From Ilyomonas sp965247435 (lineage in GTDB: Bacteria > Bacteroidota > Bacteroidia > Chitinophagales > Chitinophagaceae): 64,000 nucleotides of DNA. The stretch spans positions 620,001 to 684,000 of the forward strand of contig OZ252019.1 of the NCBI GenBank assembly GCA_965247435.1, in the 5' to 3' direction. A program made the position numbers and the translations under genes. Below, piece after piece: positions 8,507-18,466 of this stretch. How positions within the stretch are numbered: the stretch's first letter is position 1; every line of letters begins with the position of its first letter. The notes under the pieces are model-generated. The model did no database searches, had not been told where the DNA came from, and was given only the letters and a program-made list of their open reading frames with translations.

Positions 8507-11500
8507 TTAATACAAGATGCGAACTGTAATATTTTGATCCGCGACCAGCTTCATTTCATTAAAGCTGACTACTAATTTGTCGTTATTAACCTTATAAGTT
8601 ACTGGTACATTATTACCGTCTTTTTGCATAATTATTTTGGCAGGTTGTTTTACAATACCGGTTTGTAATTGCTGCAGGCTTACAGTACCATATTTTACCG
8701 ATACTGTATTTGTTTGCCCGGTAGCTGTTCGCTGCTGGGCTATATTACCCCAGCCTTCCGCGGCAGTAAAAAAGCTTATAAAATTATCTTTCAATAAACG
8801 GGGACTGAAACCTATTATTTTTTCCGGGCCGTTGTAATAAAAGTCCTGCAGGGCCAGCATTACGCCCCACGATGCCATCGCCCGCGCATAGTGGTCGCCG
8901 CATTCGACTTCATTCCACGGATTGTGCTTTTCCGGGCTGTATCTTTCGTGTATCGCTTTTACCAGCGATAAGCCTTCGTCAATCATGTCTTCATAGATCA
9001 TATTGGTAGCTACCTGGTATTCGATACCGGTCCATACTTCATCGCGGTAGCGAACGCCTTTCTCGCCCATGTGCCCGCTGTTAGGCCAGGTGCAAACCAG
9101 CAGTCCGGGCTCGCCGGCACTGGCGTAGGTTCTTTCCGGCGGGTGTATTTTATTTTGCGCAGCTACATCCGGCGCCCAGTTATAATTCCATATTGATTGC
9201 AAGGTTTTTTTTACATCTTCCTTTGGATAAATGTACCCGAGGTTATTAAGGTGATTCCATGTTTGCCCAAACAACTGGTCGCTTAAGCAGCCGGATGCAT
9301 ATTGGTATTCCGGATGCTCTTGCAGGTTTACATCCTGTACAAAATATTCACCGTTCCATAGCCGCTTTACCGTATGTTCTTCACCTGCTGCAGCTATCCT
9401 GTTGCAGCGTTTTTCAAAAGCGGTATCCATCATTACAGTTGCCATTGCTGCTGCGGCTTTCAGCGATGCGAGGTATAAAGAACCAACGTATGTATTGGCT
9501 CCGTAAAAAGCAATGTCGTAGGTGTTGGCCTGCGTTTTTTCGATAATGCCGTCTTCATTTTCATCTTCCTTAATAATGTATTCCGTTGCCTTTTTTATCC
9601 GGTCCCAGTTACGGTTCAAAAACAAATTATCTTTCGAATAAAGATACTCGCGGTAAGCCTTTAAAATAGCGCCGGCATGGCCATCTATCAGCACGCCGCC
9701 CCAGCCATTGCGCGCCTGTATGCCGCCATCCTTCTGAAACGATGCGTCGAAGTCGGTGCGTTCCCGGATGTTCCGCTCCAGCTCCGGAAAAAAATGGGCA
9801 AGCGCCTGTTCGTAATTCCATACGTGCGTGCAGGTGCCTACGCACGAGCCAACGCCTTCCCAGGCCCAGAACTTATCATCGGCCCACCACTGGCAGGTTT
9901 CTGTAGCCAGTGTTGACAAAGGCATCAGCAGTCTTTGTGTAAGCCAGCAGGGAAGCGTAGAATTATTATAATAAGCATCATGAAAAGCATGCGTGTCGGC
10001 CGAAAGGCGCGCAAAGTTTTTTTGTAAGTAAGCTGCCACATCCTGTGCGCTGCTAAACCAGTTGCTGTACATATTGCCAATGATGGTAGCGCCGGTGGTT
10101 GGCAATGCGGTATTCCAGTCGTTTCCAATTACATCGGTTACATCGCTGCCATAATAATAGGAGGGCCGGTTAGGAAAATACCAGGTTAACAGGAAGGTAA
10201 TTGTTTTGCTTTCGCCCCGTTTTAAAGTAACCGTAGTGCCAACAGCACCCGTTATTTTTTCACCTGTTTTTCTTTTAAAAGAATCACTGCCGGAATTATC
10301 CGTAATGCCCGTATAGTTTGCATCGCCGGTAGCAGTATCCGCTAAAACACTTAAACATAAATTGCCAAAATAAGGATGGTTTTGCGGATAATATTTATCC
10401 TTTGTAACCGGCTTATCGCTAAAGCCGATATCATCAATATTAATATGTCCCCAGCCACCCTTTTCCGCATCAATAATCTCAAAATGAGCCTGTTTGTTTT
10501 TGAGTTCTTTTACATCCCAGTATTTTATGTCAAGCCCTTCTGTATTGCTGCCGGTTGCCGTACGAACAACTTCCTTATTTATAACCAGATTAATACAAGT
10601 CGTTGAAGAATGGTTGCCGCCGCCGATTTTAAAAGTAATAAAGTCGTCTGCAATTGTAAACCTATCCGAAACCATCTTGCCCGTAGTGCTATCGCCGTGT
10701 AAGAATGAGTTGACAACGCCATTGCCGCCGTAGCCAAGCAGCCTGCTTTGATCGCCGCCGAAACTGCCGCTTGCCGGTGCTTTTCCAAAGGCATCGCCGG
10801 TTACTTTCCATTTCCCGTAGCCCCGTTCAAAATCATCATACCGTTTAATTACCGGCTTGTCTGCAGGGCTCAAAGGCATACCCGGAACAAGGTCCATAAC
10901 TGCAGAAGTAATGCCTTTGTTTTTTATAATCCGGTTGCGGCTGTCTGCATTTATTTCATCCTTGAGTTCAAGGCATACTAAGTTTTGCAGCCAGCCATTT
11001 AATGTAGCCGTAAGCGGTTGTGAGGAGGTGTTGGTAATTGTATATTGTAATACTGTTGCCGGCGTTGCAGACTCGCGTGCATTCATTGGTATAAAAGGAG
11101 AAAATACTTCCGCCTTTATACTGACGGGCAACGCTCTTTTTTTAGCTGCATACTCAATTTGTGCAATCGGGTATTCACCGGTAAAAGCAATATCATCAAA
11201 GTCGTCTTTGTTTAGGGTAGCTGTTTGTTTCTTCCCGTTTTGCGCAATGGTAATGGCCAAGCCCTGGTCTATATAACTGGCCGGGCGAAAGGTTTTGTAG
11301 CACACCGTCCAGGGGCCAAGCGCCGTATTGAAATGCGTAAGCGAGTCAACGCCGTAGCCCGTATTATAGGCATTATTGGCAATCCACCAGTTAGCCAGGG
11401 TGCCATCGCCACGTACATATAGCTGTCCGGCCGCAATACCACCACAAGGCATTCCTATAGTTAGCAAGGCATCGCCTTTATACGCTTTTCGTTCCTTGCT

Positions 11501-11635
11501 CCATAAACTGTTGAGCCATGCTGCAGATAAATTTTTTTGCAGCGGTACATGGTGCGAGCTATCTGTCTGCCGGCAGTAAGGCAAAGCCGGATAAAGCAGG
11601 AAACAGGAAAGGAGCAGCACGAAAGACTTGGTCAT
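8507..11635 (-). CDS. GH116 family glycosidase with inserted jelly-roll-like domain
   Basis: 1042 residues. The N-terminus is a signal peptide with a possible lipobox at LPYC (Cys21). The GH116 N-terminal domain starts with the TIGMPCGGIAAGQLYVRGDGTL motif and is interrupted at about residues 266-406. The insert, DDFERGYGKWKVTGDAFG through GGGNHSSTTCINLVI to GGWGHINIDDIGFSD, is a beta-sandwich module known from other secreted glycosidases. The barrel domain follows, with WEGVGSCVGTCTHVWNYEQA, the NTYDIAFYGANTYVG segment and YASGCLSDQLFGQ, where the acid/base Asp is expected. It is a different branch from the GH116 at 607-3246 and does not share its Tat signal. It is transcribed divergently from the FG-GAP/SusCD operon, with a shared control region containing two operator candidates. 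Confidence 0.93.
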   Translation of the reverse strand: MTKSFVLLLSCFLLYPALPYCRQTDSSHHVPLQKNLSAAWLNSLWSKERKAYKGDALLTIGMPCGGIAAGQLYVRGDGTLANWWIANNAYNTGYGVDSLTHFNTALGPWTVCYKTFRPASYIDQGLAITIAQNGKKQTATLNKDDFDDIAFTGEYPIAQIEYAAKKRALPVSIKAEVFSPFIPMNARESATPATVLQYTITNTSSQPLTATLNGWLQNLVCLELKDEINADSRNRIIKNKGITSAVMDLVPGMPLSPADKPVIKRYDDFERGYGKWKVTGDAFGKAPASGSFGGDQSRLLGYGGNGVVNSFLHGDSTTGKMVSDRFTIADDFITFKIGGGNHSSTTCINLVINKEVVRTATGSNTEGLDIKYWDVKELKNKQAHFEIIDAEKGGWGHINIDDIGFSDKPVTKDKYYPQNHPYFGNLCLSVLADTATGDANYTGITDNSGSDSFKRKTGEKITGAVGTTVTLKRGESKTITFLLTWYFPNRPSYYYGSDVTDVIGNDWNTALPTTGATIIGNMYSNWFSSAQDVAAYLQKNFARLSADTHAFHDAYYNNSTLPCWLTQRLLMPLSTLATETCQWWADDKFWAWEGVGSCVGTCTHVWNYEQALAHFFPELERNIRERTDFDASFQKDGGIQARNGWGGVLIDGHAGAILKAYREYLYSKDNLFLNRNWDRIKKATEYIIKEDENEDGIIEKTQANTYDIAFYGANTYVGSLYLASLKAAAAMATVMMDTAFEKRCNRIAAAGEEHTVKRLWNGEYFVQDVNLQEHPEYQYASGCLSDQLFGQTWNHLNNLGYIYPKEDVKKTLQSIWNYNWAPDVAAQNKIHPPERTYASAGEPGLLVCTWPNSGHMGEKGVRYRDEVWTGIEYQVATNMIYEDMIDEGLSLVKAIHERYSPEKHNPWNEVECGDHYARAMASWGVMLALQDFYYNGPEKIIGFSPRLLKDNFISFFTAAEGWGNIAQQRTATGQTNTVSVKYGTVSLQQLQTGIVKQPAKIIMQKDGNNVPVTYKVNNDKLVVSFNEMKLVADQNITVRILY

Positions 11636-11699
11636 AATTGCTTTTCGTTAGAAGTGGCGGGCGGTAAAGAAGTAGCTGTAATTTTTGATTTGCCTGTTT

Positions 11700-11735
11700 C
11701 AAATGTAGCTTAAACGATTAAACATAAGCGCCAAA
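11700..11735 (-). promoter_or_regulatory. Promoter of the second GH116 gene with LacI-type operator
   Basis: The -7 element TACATTTG (minus strand, 11700-11707) fits TAnnTTTG. A TTTG lies at 11732-11735, with 24 bases between, longer than ideal. The operator candidate TTAAACGATTAAAC (11710-11723) fills the spacer, so bound repressor would block the polymerase. Confidence 0.5.
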
Positions 11736-11783
11736 AGGTATTTTTTGCGGATAATCTGTTATTTATAGACAAACGGAGTGTGC

Positions 11784-11812
11784 TTGTTTAAACGTTTAAG
11801 CTTTTACATTTA
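11784..11812 (+). promoter_or_regulatory. Promoter of FG-GAP/susCD operon with LacI-type operator
   Basis: -33 TTG at 11784-11786, 18-base spacer, then TACATTTA at 11805-11812 (one mismatch from TAnnTTTG). The spacer holds TTAAACGTTTAA (11788-11799), a perfect 12-bp palindrome with central CG. It is the best-formed operator in the window and a strong candidate target of the regulator at 7050-8099. Confidence 0.6.
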
Positions 11813-11906
11813 CACTGGTATAAAACCATTCATAAACAGTAATGTAATGCTGTGCTGATTGCTTTAATTTATTATAGGGAAAAGCTATCCATTGTCACCG
11901 ACTTTT

Positions 11907-14900
11907 ATGAGATTAACTGTAACTGCTATTATACTATTGCTGATATGCCAACTGCAGTCTTCCTGCAGGCAGGAGGAGGATAGTTTGTTTACTGCAATCC
12001 CTTCTTCACATTCGCATATTACCTTTTCGAACAACATAGAAGAAGATGTCAGCTTTAATATTCTTACCTACGAATATTTATACAACGGCGGTGGCGTGGC
12101 TGTTGGCGATGTAAACGGCGACGGGCTGCCCGATATAATTTTCTCGGGTAATATGGTTAGCAACAAACTTTACCTCAACCAAGGCAATATGGAGTTTAAA
12201 GATGTAAGCGAGGCCGCAGGCATTACCGGCAGGGACAAATGGAAAACCGGGGTGGTGATGGCGGATGTAAATGGTGATGGCTTGCTGGATATATATGTTT
12301 GCTACAGCGGCCCCGGCAGCGATAGCGCCAGAAGCAATGCATTATATATTAATGAAGGCGTAAAGAAAGGCGTTCCCCGGTTTACGGAAAAAGCAAAAGC
12401 GTACGGCCTCGATGCGCCCGGCACTTACTCTACAACAGCGGCTTTTTTTGATATGGACAACGACGGCGATCTGGATATGTTCCTGGTAAACCATGCCGAT
12501 ATGTTTTACAATCCGTATTATAATACCGATAAGTTGCGCGCTGCACGCAATCCTCAATTTGGCAACCGGCTCTATAGAAACGATAATGGTGTATTTAAAG
12601 ACATCAGCGCAGCCGCAAACATTGCCGGCAGCGGCCTCAACTTCGGGCTCAGCGTTTCTACCAGTGATATTAATAATGACGGCTGGACAGATATTTATGT
12701 AACCAACGATTATGACGAGCGTGATTTTTTGTATCTCAACAACCACAACGGTACTTTCAGCGAAGTGTTGGATAAGGCGGCCGGGCATTTATCGGAATTT
12801 GCGATGGGCTCCGATATTGCCGACTATAACAACGACCTGAAGCCGGATATCATGGTGCTGGATATGCTGCCCGATGATAACCACCGGCAAAAATTGCTGA
12901 AAGGCGCAGATACGTACGATAAATATACAACCCGCGCAGCGCAGGGGTTTGGGCATCAGCAAATGCGCAATACCCTGCAGTTGAACAATGGCAATGACAA
13001 CAGCGGCATACCTGTACTAAGCGAGGTTGGGCAGTTGGCAGGCGTGTCTAATACCGACTGGAGCTGGGCGCCGCTGTTTGCAGATTTTGATAATGATGGC
13101 TGGAAGGATTTGTTTATCTCTAACGGCATTTTTAAAGACATCACCAATCTCGATTTTGTAAAATATACTTCGGGCTACAGCAACAGCTTTACGGATAAAA
13201 GCGGTGATAAAGTAGCAATGTGGCAACTGATAAAAGAGATGCCTTCCACCAGGCTGAATAATTATTTCTTTCACAACAACCACGATCTTAGTTTTTCTAA
13301 TGTTTCGGGGCAATGGGGTTTGAATAAGAGCGCTATCAGCAATGGTAGCGCTTATGCCGACCTTGACAATGATGGCGATCTCGATCTGGTTATTAACTGT
13401 ATTAACGAAGCGCCGGCTATTTTGCAGAATCATAGTGTTGAAAACAAAAGGGGCAATTACCTGAAAATAAAATTGCAGGGCGCAGCCAAAAACACGCAGG
13501 GCATCGGTGCAAAAATCTATGTAACAACAGCACATACTACACAAATGCAGGAACAGTTTACCACCCGCGGATTTCAATCGTCCGTAGAGCCGGTAATACA
13601 TATTGGTTTGGGCAATGATAGTATGGTACAAGCTGTAAAAGTGCAATGGCCAGGCGGCGCAACATCAATACTAAATAATGTAAAAGCGAATGCTGCCATC
13701 ACGATCAGGGAAAAAGATGCCATGGAGAATATGAAAGGGCTTCAACCCACGGCAAGCCCAATGTTTACGGATGTTACAGCCGCATCCGGTATTCAGTTTC
13801 AACACCATGCAGCTTCGTTTGTTGATTTTAAAGTATCACCCTTATTGCCTTACCAGGTTTCTAAAATCGGGCCTTGTTTGGCTAAAGGCGATGTAAATGG
13901 CGACGGGCTGGACGACTTGTTTGCTGGTGGTTCTGCAGCACAGGCAGGCAGCCTGTTTATACAAACAAGCGATGGCCGGTTTACACCTGCTGCGGTACAG
14001 CCCTGGAATGCCGGAAAGTCTGGCACAACAGCAGACGCCTTGTTCTTTGATGCGGATAAGGATGGCGATATGGATTTGTACCTTGTAAGTGGCGGCGCTG
14101 ATTATTACCTGAATGCAAAAAATTACCAGGATAAGCTGTATGAGAACGATGGCAAAGGCAACTTCCGGTTAGCGGCCGGTGCGCTGCCTGCCGAAACAAT
14201 AAGCGGCTCTTGTGTAAGAGCGGCCGACATAAACAGGGATGGCCTGCCCGATTTATTTGTAGGCGGCGGCTTGTGCCCGGGACAATTTCCAAAAGCTCCG
14301 TTAAGCTTGGTATTAAGAAATAAAAGCACCGCCGGGCATTTGCTTTTTATAAACGATATTACCCAGCAAGACACTTTGCTTTCCTGTCCCGGCATGGTTA
14401 CCGATGCCGCCTGGATAGACCTGAATAAAGATGGCTGGACAGACCTGGTGACGGTTGGTTTGTTTATGCCCATCACGGTATTTGAAAACCGGCAGGGTGT
14501 GCTCGTTAATCAAACGAAAGAATACGGGCTCGCCGGTACGCAAGGCTGGTGGCGCCGCATAGTAGCCGCTGATTTTGATGGGGACGGTGATACAGACCTC
14601 GTGGTGGGCAACATGGGCACCAACACCCAATTCAAAGCGTCTGCAAAAGAGCCGTTAACCATTACCAGCGCCGATTTTAATGGTGACGATGTGCCTGATC
14701 CTATCCTTTGTTTTTATAATGGCGGCAAAAGCTATCCTTACTTTTCACGCGATGAAATGCTGGAGCAGATACCGGTGTTGCAAAAACATTTTAGCCGCTA
14801 TAAAGACTATGCGGATGCACAGCTCACAGACCTGTTTACAGATGACCAGTTGGCCAAAGCCAAAACTTCTTTTATTAAAACACTTCAGTCTGTTTATTTA

Positions 14901-15281
14901 AGTAATGACGGCAAAAAAAGATTTTCGATAAAACCATTACCGCTTGCAGCACAGTTGAGTATGGTTAATGGCATGATAGCAAAAGACATAGATAACGACG
15001 GTAAAAAAGATATAGTGCTGGCCGGCAATTTTTACCCGCTGCGTGTACAGCTCGGGCCGATGGATGCCGGAATCGGTCTCGTACTGAAAGGTAATGGTAA
15101 CGGCACTTTTAAGCCATTGTTATACGCCCAAACAGGGTTATGCATACGCGGTGATGTGCGTAGCTTAACAGAATTGAGTGTAGCCGGCAAGACCTGGATG
15201 GTTGCCGGTAAAAATGATGGCGCAATAGAAGTAGTGCAGGTAAATGCGCTGCAGAAATTGCAGTTGATGGCAGCGAAATGA
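11907..15281 (+). CDS. FG-GAP/VCBS repeat lipoprotein with ASPIC/UnbV domain
   Basis: About 1124 residues. The N-terminus is a lipoprotein signal ending LQSSC. The body has many Ca-binding-like blades of the form VGDVNGDGLPDI, DMDNDGDLDMF, DINNDGWTDIY and DLDNDGDLDLV. These give two beta-propeller regions at roughly residues 60-490 and 630-1110, separated by an ASPIC/UnbV-type segment (IGAKIYV, GFQSSVEPVIHIGLG, VQWPGG). Such proteins are exported and anchored on the cell surface, often beside SusC/SusD, and probably bind glycans or protein partners; their enzymatic role is unproven. The ATG at 11907 is used rather than a TTG at 11892, because the signal peptide starts there. It is the first gene of a plus-strand operon, 113 bases before susC, under a LacI-type operator. 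Confidence 0.9.
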   Translation: MRLTVTAIILLLICQLQSSCRQEEDSLFTAIPSSHSHITFSNNIEEDVSFNILTYEYLYNGGGVAVGDVNGDGLPDIIFSGNMVSNKLYLNQGNMEFKDVSEAAGITGRDKWKTGVVMADVNGDGLLDIYVCYSGPGSDSARSNALYINEGVKKGVPRFTEKAKAYGLDAPGTYSTTAAFFDMDNDGDLDMFLVNHADMFYNPYYNTDKLRAARNPQFGNRLYRNDNGVFKDISAAANIAGSGLNFGLSVSTSDINNDGWTDIYVTNDYDERDFLYLNNHNGTFSEVLDKAAGHLSEFAMGSDIADYNNDLKPDIMVLDMLPDDNHRQKLLKGADTYDKYTTRAAQGFGHQQMRNTLQLNNGNDNSGIPVLSEVGQLAGVSNTDWSWAPLFADFDNDGWKDLFISNGIFKDITNLDFVKYTSGYSNSFTDKSGDKVAMWQLIKEMPSTRLNNYFFHNNHDLSFSNVSGQWGLNKSAISNGSAYADLDNDGDLDLVINCINEAPAILQNHSVENKRGNYLKIKLQGAAKNTQGIGAKIYVTTAHTTQMQEQFTTRGFQSSVEPVIHIGLGNDSMVQAVKVQWPGGATSILNNVKANAAITIREKDAMENMKGLQPTASPMFTDVTAASGIQFQHHAASFVDFKVSPLLPYQVSKIGPCLAKGDVNGDGLDDLFAGGSAAQAGSLFIQTSDGRFTPAAVQPWNAGKSGTTADALFFDADKDGDMDLYLVSGGADYYLNAKNYQDKLYENDGKGNFRLAAGALPAETISGSCVRAADINRDGLPDLFVGGGLCPGQFPKAPLSLVLRNKSTAGHLLFINDITQQDTLLSCPGMVTDAAWIDLNKDGWTDLVTVGLFMPITVFENRQGVLVNQTKEYGLAGTQGWWRRIVAADFDGDGDTDLVVGNMGTNTQFKASAKEPLTITSADFNGDDVPDPILCFYNGGKSYPYFSRDEMLEQIPVLQKHFSRYKDYADAQLTDLFTDDQLAKAKTSFIKTLQSVYLSNDGKKRFSIKPLPLAAQLSMVNGMIAKDIDNDGKKDIVLAGNFYPLRVQLGPMDAGIGLVLKGNGNGTFKPLLYAQTGLCIRGDVRSLTELSVAGKTWMVAGKNDGAIEVVQVNALQKLQLMAAK

Positions 15282-15394
15282 GCAACAGTATTATGTAGTC
15301 GGAATGATAAATATGAAAAATAACAACTAAAAATTTTTATACAAAACAACACCATGCTTATCTCCAACACTTTTAGTAACCCCAAAAATCAGCA

Positions 15395-18300
15395 ATGCGT
15401 ATGAGACACACAAAAACCCTGTTGCTTACACTGTTGATGCTCTGTTCCGGTTCTTTGCTTTTAGCCCAAAGAGTAATTACCGGCAGCGTATCCGACTCGG
15501 CAGGCACACACCTGCAAAGTGTAAGCGTTACTGTGCCCGGCTCCGGCGCCGGCACTATTACCGATGCAAAAGGAAAGTTTACTATCTCGGTGCCCAACAG
15601 CGCTACCCAGCTTACTTTCTCGCTCGTAGGTTATGGCGCCTTGACTGTTGACATCGGCAGCGGCGCCGATATTTCCGTCACCCTTATTGCTACACCCAAC
15701 GGCCTTGCCGATGTGGTGGTAGTAGGCTATGGCACGCAGCGCAAGCGCGATGTAACCGGCACCATCAGCAGCGTAAAAGGTGAAGACTTTAAAAACCTGC
15801 CTATCTCCAATGCCGCGCAGGCTTTGCAGGGCCGCGCAGCCGGTGTGGATGTTGTGCGCAACGATGGCGCGCCGGGCACTGGGCCGTCCATCCGTATCCG
15901 CGGTACGGGCACGATCAACAGCTCCGACCCGCTGGTAGTGATAGACGGTGTGCCGGCGGGCAGCCTGAGCGATGTTAACCCCAATGATATTGCTTCTATC
16001 GAAATATTAAAAGATGCTTCTTCTTCCGCTATTTATGGAACGCGGGCAGCAAACGGCGTAGTGCTGGTGACTACCAAAAAAGGCAGTTACGGCGACCAGT
16101 TTGTAACGACGCTTAACGCCTACACCGGCTCTTCCAAAGTAGTAAAATACTTAGACCTGCTAACAGCGCCTGACCTTGCTATGCTAAAAAAGGAAGCCTT
16201 TACCAACGACGGCTCCGAGCCTCTGCCCATCTGGAACGATTCGTATTATGCCACGCAACGGACCGACTGGCAACGGGCGCTGCTGGGCACCGGCAAAACC
16301 AATAATGCGGATATTGCCGTGCGTGGCGGCAATGCCAACTCTACCTACAGTTTCTCCGGTAATTACTACGATGAAAAAGGGCTGGTGGCGAATACGTATT
16401 TCAAACGCTACAGCGCCCGCATCAACTCGGAACATAAGCTGCTGAAGATTTTCAGGCTCGGCGAAAATTTCTTATACTCCAGTACCGGCGGCAACAGCAT
16501 TGATACCAGATCTACCCAAACCGGTACGGTATGGAGTGCGCTGCGTTTCAATCCTGCTATTCCGCTGCGCAATGATGATGGTAGCTGGGGCACTTCCAAA
16601 GCAGATAATGAATTGGGCGATATTAACAACCCGGTACTTACGGCTACCGACCCCGATGTAAACAACCATACCAACAGCATTCTTACCAATGCATACCTCG
16701 AAGTGGAAATAATAAAAGGCTTAAAGGCCAGGGCTAATATCGGCTATAGCCAGCAGGTGTTTCGCGGTTATGCTTTTACTCCGGCCGAACCCAACCAGAC
16801 GCGCAGCATACCGCTCGCAAGCTTAGGACAAAGTTCCTACGAAAACAGCTCGATGCTGGAAGAATATACGCTTACCTACAGCAACATTTTTGCTAAGACA
16901 CATAGTATAAATTTTACCGGCGGCTATTCGGCGCAAACATTCAGGGGCAGCGGTTTCGGAGCATCGAGGAATGGATATGATGATCTTTCCCAGCCATTAA
17001 GAAATTTAAATAATGGCAACCCTTCTTATGTGTTTAATAGTGGCAGCCGGAATGTAAGCTCCGGGCTTGCTTCTTACTTTGGCCGTTTAAATTATGGTTT
17101 TAAAGAAAAGTACCTGCTCACCGTAACCGTGCGGGCAGATGGCTCTTCCAAGTTTCCAACCAATAAGCAATGGGGCTACTTCCCGGCCTTCTCTGCGGGC
17201 TGGCGTATCTCCGACGAAACCTTTTTCAAAAGAAGTGTGTCTTTTATTAATGACCTGAAATTAACCGGCGGCTGGGGCGAACTGGGCAACCAGGCGGTGC
17301 CCGACCTGCAGTACTTAGCCATTATCGGCAACGGACTTAACTACAACTTTGGCAATGCGCCGGTAAATGGCAGCGCTGTGGTGAGCCTGCCCAATCCTAA
17401 CATTACCTGGGAGCGCGCGCAAATGACGAATATCAGTTTAGAATTTGGCCTGCTCAAAAACAAGCTGACCGGTACGGTTACCTATTTTGATAAAAATACC
17501 AAAGACATGCTGATTCCTTATTCTATTGTGGAGACGTATGGTATTGCAGGTATTCCTAACCAAAACATCGGAACGCTTAACAATCACGGTATCGAAGCCG
17601 AATTAACGTACCGGAATACCGTTGGCGACTTTACCTATTCTATCGGCGCCAATGCATCCTTTATAAAAAATAAAGTAACCTTACTCTACGGCGATAAGAA
17701 AAATTATATCGGCTCTGTTATCTATGGCAGGCAGTTGCTCGAAACTTCCCGCACTTATGAAGGCGAGCCGATTGCTTCTTTCTATGGTTTTAAAACCAAC
17801 GGACTTTATCAGAACCAAAAAGATATAGATGCTGATGCCGGCATTGCCAACGATGATAATAAAGCCAACATTCAGCCCGGCGATGTACGTTTTGTGGACC
17901 AGAACGGGGATGGTAAAATAGATGATGCCGACCGGGTATATCTGGGCAATCCAAACCCTAAAGCCGTGTTTGGTATTAATGGCAGCGCAGGTTTCAGGCA
18001 TTTTGATCTCAGCTTTTCGTTTGCCGGCGTAAGCGGTGTAAGCCTGTACAACGCCGACCGTGTTGCCGGCCTCGATGCAACCGGCGTATTCAACTGGTAT
18101 GCCGACCAGCTAAACCGCTGGCATGGCGAAGGCACCAGCAACAGCGTGCCGCGCCTTACCCGCAGGAACCTCAACAATAACTATCGCTCTTCCGACCTTT
18201 GGATTGAAGACGGCAGCTATGTTGCATTGAAAAATGTATCGCTTGGTTATACGTTCAGCAACCTGCATATACGCGATACCAAGCTGCCCGGCGCCCGTAT

Positions 18301-18454
18301 TTATGTGAGTTGCTACAATGCTTTTTATATAACCGGCTACAGCGGCTACACACCCGAGCTTGGCTATACCGATGGCAACCGGCAGCGCGGCGTTGATGTG
18401 GCGCAATATCCGTCGGCCCGTACTTTTACAGTTGGGGCTTCTCTTAATTTTTAA
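15395..18454 (+). CDS. SusC/RagA-family TonB-dependent outer-membrane transporter
   Basis: 1019 residues, on the short side of normal for SusC-type barrels. A signal peptide ends at LLLAQ. A CarboxypepD-regulatory-like domain follows (ITGSVSDSAGTHLQSVSVTV), then a TonB box region and plug (VVVVGYGTQRKRDVTG, LQGRAAGVDV, IRIRGTGTINSSDPLVVIDG, DASSSAIYGTRAANGVVLVTTKKG) and a long beta-barrel ending in an aromatic C-terminus (ASLNF). It imports oligosaccharides captured by the SusD partner, powered by TonB/ExbBD. The SusD gene starts 12 bases after its stop. No separate promoter was seen in the 113-base gap from the FG-GAP lipoprotein gene, so the three genes probably form one transcript ending at the hairpin at 20045. 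Confidence 0.97.
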   Translation: MRMRHTKTLLLTLLMLCSGSLLLAQRVITGSVSDSAGTHLQSVSVTVPGSGAGTITDAKGKFTISVPNSATQLTFSLVGYGALTVDIGSGADISVTLIATPNGLADVVVVGYGTQRKRDVTGTISSVKGEDFKNLPISNAAQALQGRAAGVDVVRNDGAPGTGPSIRIRGTGTINSSDPLVVIDGVPAGSLSDVNPNDIASIEILKDASSSAIYGTRAANGVVLVTTKKGSYGDQFVTTLNAYTGSSKVVKYLDLLTAPDLAMLKKEAFTNDGSEPLPIWNDSYYATQRTDWQRALLGTGKTNNADIAVRGGNANSTYSFSGNYYDEKGLVANTYFKRYSARINSEHKLLKIFRLGENFLYSSTGGNSIDTRSTQTGTVWSALRFNPAIPLRNDDGSWGTSKADNELGDINNPVLTATDPDVNNHTNSILTNAYLEVEIIKGLKARANIGYSQQVFRGYAFTPAEPNQTRSIPLASLGQSSYENSSMLEEYTLTYSNIFAKTHSINFTGGYSAQTFRGSGFGASRNGYDDLSQPLRNLNNGNPSYVFNSGSRNVSSGLASYFGRLNYGFKEKYLLTVTVRADGSSKFPTNKQWGYFPAFSAGWRISDETFFKRSVSFINDLKLTGGWGELGNQAVPDLQYLAIIGNGLNYNFGNAPVNGSAVVSLPNPNITWERAQMTNISLEFGLLKNKLTGTVTYFDKNTKDMLIPYSIVETYGIAGIPNQNIGTLNNHGIEAELTYRNTVGDFTYSIGANASFIKNKVTLLYGDKKNYIGSVIYGRQLLETSRTYEGEPIASFYGFKTNGLYQNQKDIDADAGIANDDNKANIQPGDVRFVDQNGDGKIDDADRVYLGNPNPKAVFGINGSAGFRHFDLSFSFAGVSGVSLYNADRVAGLDATGVFNWYADQLNRWHGEGTSNSVPRLTRRNLNNNYRSSDLWIEDGSYVALKNVSLGYTFSNLHIRDTKLPGARIYVSCYNAFYITGYSGYTPELGYTDGNRQRGVDVAQYPSARTFTVGASLNF

Positions 18455-18466
18455 AACGTAAATACT

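Noticed and set aside
11907..15281. Several long opposite-strand frames inside the FG-GAP gene (and similar ones inside other large genes)
   Set aside because: They follow the codon pattern of the true gene on the other strand and have no family motifs.
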